A stretch of DNA of 7,685 nt from Promethearchaeota archaeon (lineage in GTDB: Archaea; Asgardarchaeota; Lokiarchaeia; Sigynarchaeales; SOKP01): the NCBI GenBank assembly GCA_016839905.1, contig JAEOTJ010000051.1, positions 1 through 7,685 of the forward strand. The letters are read 5' to 3'. A program made the translations under genes and the position numbers. Below the pieces are notes generated by a model. The model was not told the DNA's origin and searched no databases. It was given only the letters and a program-made list of their open reading frames with translations. Position 1 is the stretch's first letter. Every line of letters starts with the position of its first letter. Below are positions 1 to 6,260 of this stretch, one piece after another.

Positions 1-1407
1 GATAAAGTAATTATTGTCAATAAAGATAATAAAATCGTAGGGATTTCTTATTTTTATGAAATCTGGAGAAAATCAGATATAAAATTTAGAAATATCTGCG
101 TTATTGGAATGGGTTTTGTGGGTTTAACTTTAGCTGTTTCTTTATCAGATATTGGCTTTACTGTAACTGGGATTGAAAATGATGAGAATATAGTTAATAG
201 CATTAAAGAAGGAAACCCACATTTTCACGAAAAAAATTTAGATTACCTATTAAAAAGAAATATAAATAAAAACCTGTTTATTATTTCAGAACTTACATCT
301 AATGATAATGATATTTATATAATCAGTGTTGGGACACCTGTCGATAGCAATCAAAAAGTAAATCTTGATTCTATTAAGAATGTAAGTACTATGATAGGAA
401 AAGTCTTGAAAGAAGGGGATTTAGTTATTCTTCGCTCAACAATACCAGTTGGAACTTGTAGAAATATATTTTTACCTATATTAGAGAATGAGTCAAATTT
501 AATTGGTGGAAAAGACTTTTATTTAACTTTTGCTCCAGAAAGAACGATAGAGGGAAAAGCTTTAGAAGAATTAAAAACTCTACCTCAAATTATTGGTGGC
601 CTTACTAAATCATGTGTAGATCAAGCATCGAATTTCTTTAGGAATCTTGCTCCAAACATTATTGTCGTGGATTCTTTAGAGGAAGCTGAGATGATAAAAT
701 TAATAAATAACTCATTTAGAGATGTTAGTTTTGCCTTTGCTAATGAATTAGTTTTTATTTGTGATAAATTTAATTTAAATGCTACTAAGATAATAAATGC
801 AGCAACAGAAGGTTATCCCCGGAATAAGATGGCTTTACCTGGTTTCGTAGGAGGATATTGCTTAAAAAAAGATCCATATATTTATGCAAATTCAGCTTCA
901 AAATATGATTTTGTATCGAAATTAGCTTTAAATGCAAGAGAGATTAATGAAAACTTACCAAATTATGTTTTAAAAAAGATAGAGAAATTTTCTTTAGATA
1001 ACAAGAAACAAAAAGAGACTTCTAAAATATTTATAATTGGTTTTGCTTATAAGGGATTCCCTGAAACTTCAGACATGCGTTTTTCTCCAACATTAGATTT
1101 AATAGATTTATTAAAGAATAATAATTGGGAAAATATTTATGGTTATGACCCTGTCGTTCCGAAAAATGCAATTGAGAGTATAACAATAAAGCATTGTTCA
1201 ATAGAGGAAGGATTTCATAACGCGGATTTAATAATTATTATGAATAACCATCCAAAATATAAAGAACTTGATATTGTTTCTCTTTTAAATAAGACAAATA
1301 AAAAATGTTTATTCTTTGATGGTTGGAGTTTATTTGAGCCAAAAATGATTTTAAAAGTGGAAGGAATTGTGTATCATTCATTGGGATTTAAAATGCAATC
1401 CTATTAA
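1..1407 (+). CDS. Nucleotide-sugar dehydrogenase (UDP-ManNAc/UDP-Glc dehydrogenase family), 5' partial, with CBS-like N-terminal segment
   Basis: This enzyme probably oxidises C6 of a UDP-linked sugar (ManNAc, GlcNAc or glucose) to a uronic acid using NAD in the cytoplasm, supplying glycan synthesis. Numbering in-window residues from base 1, the NAD-binding motif GMGFVG is at 36-41. Further family motifs are RSTIPVGT, FAPERTIEGK, a central helix containing KLINNSFRDV, and a C-terminal GFAYKGFPETSDMRFSP segment. The likely catalytic cysteine is Cys287 in GGYCLKKDP (codon 859-861). The ATG at 109 cannot be the true start because it encodes the second residue of the glycine motif. The frame is open to base 1 with no ATG, GTG or TTG in between, so the 5' end lies outside. 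Residues 1-24 (for example VIIVNKDNKIVG) resemble the end of a CBS domain, suggesting a fusion. An AUA at 79-81, 10 nt after GGAG, would give a typical N-terminus but is a very rare start codon. Family certain; exact substrate not determined. Confidence 0.9.
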   Translation, partial: DKVIIVNKDNKIVGISYFYEIWRKSDIKFRNICVIGMGFVGLTLAVSLSDIGFTVTGIENDENIVNSIKEGNPHFHEKNLDYLLKRNINKNLFIISELTSNDNDIYIISVGTPVDSNQKVNLDSIKNVSTMIGKVLKEGDLVILRSTIPVGTCRNIFLPILENESNLIGGKDFYLTFAPERTIEGKALEELKTLPQIIGGLTKSCVDQASNFFRNLAPNIIVVDSLEEAEMIKLINNSFRDVSFAFANELVFICDKFNLNATKIINAATEGYPRNKMALPGFVGGYCLKKDPYIYANSASKYDFVSKLALNAREINENLPNYVLKKIEKFSLDNKKQKETSKIFIIGFAYKGFPETSDMRFSPTLDLIDLLKNNNWENIYGYDPVVPKNAIESITIKHCSIEEGFHNADLIIIMNNHPKYKELDIVSLLNKTNKKCLFFDGWSLFEPKMILKVEGIVYHSLGFKMQSY

Positions 1408-2573
1408 TCTCCTAAATACTTATTTATAAAATCTTCAGCAATAATTTTACATGAATATTTTATTCCGTCAAGAGTATTATATTTTTGATTTATTTTTTTA
1501 TAAAAGCTTAGGATTTCCGGAATAATTACTTTAGCTTCTTCAATAGAACCTTTAATATTATTTTTATTTAGTTTTACTCCTAAATTATTATTCTTAATAG
1601 ATTTAAGATTAAAAAAAATCTCGGGATAATCTCCTTTTTCATAATCAAAACATATTAAAGGCTTTTTTGATATATTAGAAAGCCAAATGGTATTCCAACC
1701 AGCTCTTGCTAAGACAAACTTTATATTTTTGTTTGATATTATTATAGGTAATTCTCTTTGAGCCTTTTTAAATCCTTCAAGTATTTTATTAGTATATATT
1801 TTTAAATTAAACTCTTTAGCATATCTATATATTTTCTTAAGGTGTGGTATTCCAGAAACGAGTATATAAAATCCTTCAGTAAACTTTTTCTTATTTTTCA
1901 TTGGGGGGTGAATTAAAGGAGGACATTTTATTTCATTTTCTTTATATGGTTTTCTATCTTTTTCATAACTAAAACAATTCGGTGTGGGTTGAAAATAAAG
2001 TTGATGGTAGGATTCAATTCTCTTTGCGATGGGTAAAACACTTTGCAATAATTTTTTATTCAAATTTATCTCTGGATCTTCAATCGCTTTATGTATAATT
2101 TTCTCAAAATATCCTATAGATGTATAATAAGAATATTTAATATTAGTAGCAACAGGGGGATTTCGACTGACTTCTATAATTATATCTTTTCCATTTATTT
2201 TTACTAATTCTCCTTTTAGGTTTTTTGTCAATAATCCTTTTTGTAAATATGTCTGAATAGATTTTTCATTATTATCATATGATGAAATTAATTCTTTCAA
2301 TACTAAATCATAATGACGTCCATCATATAATACTTTTCTAAACAGTTGTCCTAAATTTTCATCCAATAATATTTTATTAGGATGGAGTTTTAAAAGTTCT
2401 CCATATTCTTCATAAATTATCCTTTTTTGCCTTTTACCATATACCCAAGGGACTAAGATAGATATTTTTTCATTTAATTTTTCTTCTAAAAGATTAATTA
2501 ATTCAATACCCATATCAATAGTTCTTATAAATGGTCCATTTCCCGCCCCGAAATTCGTAAAAATATATTTCAT
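1404..2573 (-). CDS. Putative GT-B-fold glycosyltransferase (MurG/PseG-like C-terminal motif)
   Basis: This 389-residue protein is not firmly recognised. The best clue is residues 286-322: FVLARAGWNT, then KKPLICF, then DYPEIFFN. This follows the C-terminal donor-binding pattern of GT28/MurG-like GT-B proteins (a glycine-asparagine-threonine loop, a proline strand, then a conserved Glu before Asn). The N-terminus has a glycine-rich loop FGAGNGPFIR at 8-17, where such proteins often have GxGHxxR. The histidine is replaced, which argues against a PseG-type UDP-sugar hydrolase, whose catalytic His sits there. No signal peptide or membrane segment is evident. It is the last gene of the minus-strand operon, 6 bp after neuB, with no Shine-Dalgarno before its ATG, so translation may be coupled. 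Its stop overlaps the stop of the convergent dehydrogenase. Context suggests it transfers a sugar in the nonulosonate glycan or prepares its precursor; this is inference. Confidence 0.6.
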   Translation of the reverse strand: MKYIFTNFGAGNGPFIRTIDMGIELINLLEEKLNEKISILVPWVYGKRQKRIIYEEYGELLKLHPNKILLDENLGQLFRKVLYDGRHYDLVLKELISSYDNNEKSIQTYLQKGLLTKNLKGELVKINGKDIIIEVSRNPPVATNIKYSYYTSIGYFEKIIHKAIEDPEINLNKKLLQSVLPIAKRIESYHQLYFQPTPNCFSYEKDRKPYKENEIKCPPLIHPPMKNKKKFTEGFYILVSGIPHLKKIYRYAKEFNLKIYTNKILEGFKKAQRELPIIISNKNIKFVLARAGWNTIWLSNISKKPLICFDYEKGDYPEIFFNLKSIKNNNLGVKLNKNNIKGSIEEAKVIIPEILSFYKKINQKYNTLDGIKYSCKIIAEDFINKYLGD

Positions 2574-2579
2574 AATTTA

Positions 2580-3533
2580 TTAAAACACTTTTTTATCTTC
2601 CCAGTTATATATTACCTTTCCATCGACTTTATTAGCAAATCTACCTCGATAATAGTCTCTATTAAGTAATTCTTCATGAGTTAATTCCCTTCTATCTTTT
2701 CCTAGGGCAACTTCCCAATTAGGGATACACTTTTTTACATAATCCATAACTTCTTCAGGTTTTTGATTTGAAAACTCTACTAATTTTTTTAATTGTTGAG
2801 GATTAATAGATACAGGCCCATCTCTTGATTCTCCTGGTTTGAGTACAGTAAAATGTCTTTCTATAACATCGGCACCAAGTCCTAATGCGATTATAGACGC
2901 ATTTATTCCATCTCTCTCTGTAAGTGAGTGATCAGAAAAACCAATACTAGATGTAAATTTGCGTAAAAAATTCATTCTATTTAGATTTAAAACATCTAAC
3001 GGCGTTGGATATATAGTAACACAATGCAAATATGAGAATTTATGTTCCTTTAATATCTGGGCTGTTTTTTCAATTTCATCATCAAAGGTTGCACCTGTAG
3101 AGATATAAAGAAATTTAAACTTATCTTTAAGTTCGCGTATAAGAGGAAAAGACCCACAATCATAACTAGCTACTTTAACACTTTTCATTCCTAATGAAGC
3201 AATAAAAGGTATTCTTTGTCTTGTAAAAACTGTAGTTTGTGGGTTAATTCCTGCACTTTTACACTCATCAACAAATTTTTTAAATAGATCATCTGTTAAA
3301 TCCATCGGTTTTAACCGATCATATTCAGATTGGTAGGGTCTTTTTATTACTTCTACCTTTCCATCTTTAGTCATCCCTTGTTCAAATCGCTCTCTAAATG
3401 GAATCTCCTCCGCTAACATTGATTGAACTTTTGCATAATCTGCTCCTGCTTCAGCAGCTTTCCAAATCATATCTTTTAAAATCTCCCATTTACCATTATG
3501 GTTCTGACAAAACTCAGCTATCACTTTTACCAT
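2580..3533 (-). CDS. neuB: Nonulosonic acid synthase, NeuB family, lacking a full SAF domain
   Basis: The family condenses phosphoenolpyruvate with an N-acyl hexosamine (ManNAc or a 6-deoxy-diacetamido sugar) to form a sialic, legionaminic or pseudaminic acid. The 317 residues cover the TIM-barrel catalytic domain: IAEFCQNHNG at 5-14, KVQ at 35-37, KVAS at 120-123, STG at 145-147, LHC at 169-171 with YPTP at 175-178, NL at 183-184, GFSDHS at 198-203 and ERHF at 225-228. His202 and His227 match the two metal-ligand histidines known in this family, and Lys35 and Lys120 match the phosphate-binding lysines. Usual family length is about 340-350 residues with a C-terminal SAF (antifreeze-like) domain. 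Here only about 27 residues follow Leu290, so most of that domain is missing. It lies 9 bp downstream of the hydroxyacid dehydrogenase. AGGT at 3544-3541, overlapping the upstream stop, stands 7 nt before the ATG as a plausible ribosome site. Which nonulosonate it makes cannot be told. Confidence 0.92.
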   Translation of the reverse strand: MVKVIAEFCQNHNGKWEILKDMIWKAAEAGADYAKVQSMLAEEIPFRERFEQGMTKDGKVEVIKRPYQSEYDRLKPMDLTDDLFKKFVDECKSAGINPQTTVFTRQRIPFIASLGMKSVKVASYDCGSFPLIRELKDKFKFLYISTGATFDDEIEKTAQILKEHKFSYLHCVTIYPTPLDVLNLNRMNFLRKFTSSIGFSDHSLTERDGINASIIALGLGADVIERHFTVLKPGESRDGPVSINPQQLKKLVEFSNQKPEEVMDYVKKCIPNWEVALGKDRRELTHEELLNRDYYRGRFANKVDGKVIYNWEDKKVF

Positions 3534-3540
3534 TTTTTTA

Positions 3541-3544
3541 ACCT
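3541..3544 (-). promoter_or_regulatory. Weak Shine-Dalgarno of neuB
   Basis: AGGT on the minus strand lies 7 nt before the neuB ATG and shares bases with the TAG stop of the preceding dehydrogenase gene. It is a four-base match to the 16S 3' tail and supports the chosen start and translational coupling. It is short enough to arise by chance. Confidence 0.4.
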
Positions 3545-4490
3545 ATTTTTTTTTAATTGTTTCAATAACTTTTTTAGCAATATGAAGACCAGTCATCCTC
3601 ATAGATTCGATTGTTGAACCAGCAATATGAGGTGTTATTATAAGATTATCATGCTTTCTTGCATACTCTATGAGTTTATTTGAATGTGGATGTGATTGAG
3701 TATTTTCAGAGCTTAATACATCGAGTGCAGCACCAGTTATTTTCCCGTTCTCCAATGCTTCTAGTAGAGCTTCATCATTAATAATTTTCCCTCTAGAAGT
3801 ATTTATTATTAAACTATTTGATTTCATTAATGCTAGTTCTTCTTTATCCACTAAGTTTATTGTTGATTCTTCAAGAGGAACATGAATTGAGAGAATATCT
3901 GAATTTTTAAAAAGTTCCGCTTTAGGAACGAATTCAAAACCATCTTTTTTTATATCTAAATTATTTAAATCGTAAGCTATTACTTTCATCTTAAAATGCG
4001 AACATAATTTTGCAACTTTTCGCCCAAGTCTCCCATATCCAAGAATCCCAATTGTTTTATGCTTGAGTTCTCGTCCCACATACTTCTTTCTCTCCCAAGA
4101 AAACCTCTTTACTGATTCAAAGGCATAAGGAATTTTTCTTATTAATGAAAGCATAAGTGCAATTGTATGCTCAAAGGTAGCATCAATTTCTTTAATAAAT
4201 TCATAATCTCCTTTTAAACTAATTACATTTATGTTTCTTTCTTTCGCAGCTTTTAAATCAATATGATCTAATCCAGTAGTAGGCGTTCCAATAATTTTCA
4301 ATTTTTTAGCCAATTTTATTACTTTTTTGTTTATGTTTAATTCAAGTGAGCCTAAAAAAATATCTATATCTTCTATAGATTCTAATAACTGTGTCATAGA
4401 AGCTTCTATTACCTTTACTTCCCCAATTTCTTCTAATAATTTTTGAACATCCTTATAGAAGTAATCTGGTTCAGTAATTAGGATCTTCAT
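3543..4490 (-). CDS. D-isomer-specific 2-hydroxyacid dehydrogenase family protein
   Basis: This is a 315-residue NAD-dependent oxidoreductase of the D-2-hydroxyacid/phosphoglycerate dehydrogenase family, which interconverts 2-hydroxy and 2-keto acids. The NAD-binding motif GILGYGRLG is at 148-156, followed by Asp174 at the end of the second strand, which favours NAD over NADP. The catalytic triad is visible as Arg233 (INTSRG), Glu262 (ALDVLSSE) and His288 (ITPHIAGST). The Arg-Glu spacing of 29 equals that of E. coli SerA as I recall it. There is no C-terminal ACT domain, so it is not a full-length regulated SerA. It is the first gene of the minus-strand operon, 9 bp ahead of neuB. The start MKILITEPD is typical, with AAGGAG 13 nt upstream, a rather long spacing. 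The gene ends in an A9 run just before the TAG stop. The substrate is unknown; context points to a step on the nonulosonate or its precursor. Confidence 0.9.
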   Translation of the reverse strand: MKILITEPDYFYKDVQKLLEEIGEVKVIEASMTQLLESIEDIDIFLGSLELNINKKVIKLAKKLKIIGTPTTGLDHIDLKAAKERNINVISLKGDYEFIKEIDATFEHTIALMLSLIRKIPYAFESVKRFSWERKKYVGRELKHKTIGILGYGRLGRKVAKLCSHFKMKVIAYDLNNLDIKKDGFEFVPKAELFKNSDILSIHVPLEESTINLVDKEELALMKSNSLIINTSRGKIINDEALLEALENGKITGAALDVLSSENTQSHPHSNKLIEYARKHDNLIITPHIAGSTIESMRMTGLHIAKKVIETIKKK

Positions 4491-4503
4491 TATATAAACG
4501 GAA

Positions 4504-4509
4504 CTCCTT
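4504..4509 (-). promoter_or_regulatory. Shine-Dalgarno of the 2-hydroxyacid dehydrogenase
   Basis: AAGGAG on the minus strand lies 13 nt before the ATG at 4490. It is the best Shine-Dalgarno match near any start in the window, but the spacing is longer than the usual 5-10 nt. It falls inside the short leader predicted from the upstream TATA-like box. Confidence 0.45.
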
Positions 4510-4535
4510 CAATAAATCTAAGGATAAATTTGTAG

Positions 4536-4543
4536 ATTATATA
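4536..4543 (-). promoter_or_regulatory. Possible TATA box of the minus-strand dehydrogenase-neuB-glycosyltransferase operon
   Basis: The minus strand reads TATATAAT here. If this is an archaeal box A, transcription would start about 26 nt downstream near 4513, giving a leader of roughly 22 nt that contains the AAGGAG site. A+T richness makes chance matches common, and another minus-strand candidate, ATTTATATAT, lies at 4570-4561. Confidence 0.35.
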
Positions 4544-4560
4544 GAAGGGATTATAAAAAC

Positions 4561-4570
4561 ATATATAAAT
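4561..4570 (+). promoter_or_regulatory. Probable archaeal TATA box of neuA (leaderless transcript)
   Basis: ATATATAAAT is centred about 26 nt before the neuA ATG, preceded by the purine-rich stretch ATAAAAAC at the expected place of a BRE. Archaeal transcription usually starts 26-27 nt after the box A centre, which here falls at the ATG itself. No Shine-Dalgarno precedes the ATG (the stretch is T-rich), which fits a leaderless mRNA. A bacterial -10/-35 reading is poorer. Confidence 0.5.
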
Positions 4571-4591
4571 TTTTCTTTTCTATTTTTATGT

Positions 4592-5296
4592 ATGGATAAA
4601 AATATTATCGGGATAATTCCAGCGAGGGGCGGTTCAAAAGGGATTCCAAGAAAAAATATGAAGTTATTAGGAGGTAAACCTTTAATAAAATATACAATTG
4701 ATGCAGCTAATGATTCAACACTTCTTACAGGAATATACGTTAGTTCAGAAGATGATGAAATATTATCCTTAGCAAAAAATAACGGAATAAAAACCATTCT
4801 TAGACCAAAAACTTTAGCAGAAGATACATCACCAATGATTCCTGTACTTCAACATGCTATAAATCATCTCGAACCTAAAATTGGCAGAATTGAGATATTA
4901 GTTTTACTCCAACCAACTACGCCATTTAAGACTGGTAAAGATATTGATGATTCCATTGAACTTCTGATTGAAACTGGAGCAGATTCAGTTATAACGCTTA
5001 CTAAAGTAGAGACTTGGCATCCTGCCTATATGTATAAGCTTGAAGGAAATAGAATGATCTCTTTTTTAGATAATGAAAAAAAATATAAAAGAAGGCAAGA
5101 ATTACCCGAACTTTATCTACGCAATGGATTAATTTACACATATAAAAGACATACGATTATGGAGCAAGAAGCTCAAGAAGGAAAGGATTCAAGAGCCTTA
5201 ATTATTCCTTATGAAAGATCTATTAATATAGATGAATATATTGACTTTAAATTCGCTGAATTTATAAAAAATAAACTAAAATCAGATTTTATATGA
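4592..5296 (+). CDS. neuA: CMP-nonulosonate (acylneuraminate) cytidylyltransferase
   Basis: This enzyme joins CTP and a free nonulosonic acid (sialic, legionaminic or pseudaminic type) to give the CMP-sugar donor and pyrophosphate. The 234 residues match the usual single-domain length. The nucleotide-binding signature IIPARGGSKGIPRKN is at 8-22, then VSSEDDEI at 50-57, RPKTLAEDTSPM at 71-82, LLQPTTPF at 105-112, RNGLIY at 177-182 and SINIDEYIDF at 210-219. In that last motif Asp214 corresponds to a metal-binding Asp of the family. The other family aspartate, two residues earlier, is Asn212 here. The ATG at 4592 is chosen because the signature begins a few residues later; the ATG at 4588 is out of frame and stops after three codons. 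It is divergent from the neuB operon across a 101-bp region and convergent with the methyltransferase gene. The family is secure; whether the substrate is Neu5Ac, legionaminate or another acid is not. Confidence 0.93.
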   Translation: MDKNIIGIIPARGGSKGIPRKNMKLLGGKPLIKYTIDAANDSTLLTGIYVSSEDDEILSLAKNNGIKTILRPKTLAEDTSPMIPVLQHAINHLEPKIGRIEILVLLQPTTPFKTGKDIDDSIELLIETGADSVITLTKVETWHPAYMYKLEGNRMISFLDNEKKYKRRQELPELYLRNGLIYTYKRHTIMEQEAQEGKDSRALIIPYERSINIDEYIDFKFAEFIKNKLKSDFI

Positions 5297-5371
5297 GAAA
5301 AATCTTTATATTCAATTATTATATGAATTATTTTAAATTCTAATAAGATTAATCTTTTATAAATAACTTAT
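5297..5371. other. 75-bp convergent intergenic region, T-rich ends, possible terminators
   Basis: This gap separates the facing 3' ends of neuA and the methyltransferase gene. It is almost pure A+T and holds a perfect 12-base palindrome, AAGATTAATCTT, at 5345-5356. Toward + transcripts a T6 run follows at 5375-5380, inside the methyltransferase 3' end. Toward - transcripts GATTTTTC lies near 5298-5305. U-rich tracts can end archaeal transcripts, but no strong loop-bearing hairpin is visible. Confidence 0.3.
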
Positions 5372-6229
5372 TTATTTTTTATATCCCCATACTAAAAATG
5401 CGTGTCCATACCCTTCTTTACATAACCAAGGCTTTTTTCCAGTTTTATTTCGTTGTTCTTCTAATATTCCTTTAAAATATGAAATAAGGGCTCTCTCACT
5501 TCTTTCAGGCATAATTGTGAAGGGAAATTCTATAGAATGTGAGATCATTGGTACTGGATATATTCCGCTAGCTTGAACATCCTCCATATTATATTTTTTC
5601 ATAATATCAATATATATTTTTGAATCATAATCAGTTCTAAAAAGATCCTCTTTTTGTGGTTGTTTGATTTTCTTACTTTCTGAAACATAACCTTTTAAGA
5701 TCTCATTAATCCACGTGTAATCTTTTTGAACATTATTTGTATATTTTGGAACTATATACCCCAGAAATAATCCACCTTTATCAAGAATTCTAATTTGTTC
5801 TTTAACTGGTTTTTCAATATCTTTAAAATGTTCTAATAAACCAATAGAAACAACAACATCAAAAGAGTTGTCATCAAATGGTAAATTATTAGCATCACCA
5901 ATTTTATATTTTGCTTTAAGATTATTTCGTTTAAAAATTGTTTTGGCTATTTTTAAAACACTTTCTGAAGAGTCTAATAATGTACATTCAAATCCAGCAT
6001 CGCTAAAATAAGCAGAAATGGAACCTCTACCACATCCAACCTCTAAGCATCTCTTTCCCTTATTAAATCGAACATTTTTCATTAGTTCTTGAAAAATTAT
6101 CCAATGATTTCTAAAAGCAAATTGAACTTGATTTTGAGGGTCTCCTCTTGTCCAATGAGTATAATAAGCTTCCTTATGTTCTTGCCAACTTTTATCAAAA
6201 GCCTCAGTATCCCCTGTCTTTCTTGACAT
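5372..6229 (-). CDS. Class I SAM-dependent methyltransferase
   Basis: This is a 285-residue Rossmann-fold methyltransferase. The SAM-binding motif I, CLEVGCGRGS, is at 61-70. Asp86 (LLDSS) ends the second strand and would bind the ribose. GDANNLPFDD at 111-120 and FDVVVSIGLLEHF at 123-135 are the motif II/III region typical of Methyltransf_11/25 proteins. There is a roughly 60-residue N-terminal extension rich in aromatic residues, and a long C-terminal part (about 160-285) that probably forms the acceptor site. The acceptor is unknown; a sugar or lipid-linked glycan is suggested only by the neighbours. It lies 31 bp after the ABC ATPase gene on the same strand and is probably the last gene of that operon. 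No Shine-Dalgarno precedes the ATG; TTTATATA lies immediately before it, too close to serve as this gene's own TATA box. Confidence 0.85.
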   Translation of the reverse strand: MSRKTGDTEAFDKSWQEHKEAYYTHWTRGDPQNQVQFAFRNHWIIFQELMKNVRFNKGKRCLEVGCGRGSISAYFSDAGFECTLLDSSESVLKIAKTIFKRNNLKAKYKIGDANNLPFDDNSFDVVVSIGLLEHFKDIEKPVKEQIRILDKGGLFLGYIVPKYTNNVQKDYTWINEILKGYVSESKKIKQPQKEDLFRTDYDSKIYIDIMKKYNMEDVQASGIYPVPMISHSIEFPFTIMPERSERALISYFKGILEEQRNKTGKKPWLCKEGYGHAFLVWGYKK

Positions 6230-6260
6230 ATATAAAGGTCAACTAATTTAATATTCAATA

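Noticed and set aside
109..1407. ATG 109 as the true start of the nucleotide-sugar dehydrogenase
   Set aside because: It falls inside the GMGFVG motif and would delete the first strand of the NAD-binding fold; the open frame continues upstream.
4530..4558. Bacterial sigma-70-like promoter for neuA
   Set aside because: The -35-like TTGTAG and -10-like TATAAA elements have a poor fit and spacing, and no Shine-Dalgarno precedes the ATG; the archaeal box A reading is simpler.
4537..4797. 86-residue minus-strand reading frame
   Set aside because: It lies antisense to the start of neuA and across the promoter region, shows no family motif, and is explained as a shadow of the neuA coding sequence.
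5345..5356. Palindrome AAGATTAATCTT as a classical intrinsic terminator
   Set aside because: The two arms abut without a loop and are A+T-rich, so a stable hairpin is unlikely; kept only as part of a possible U-rich termination region.
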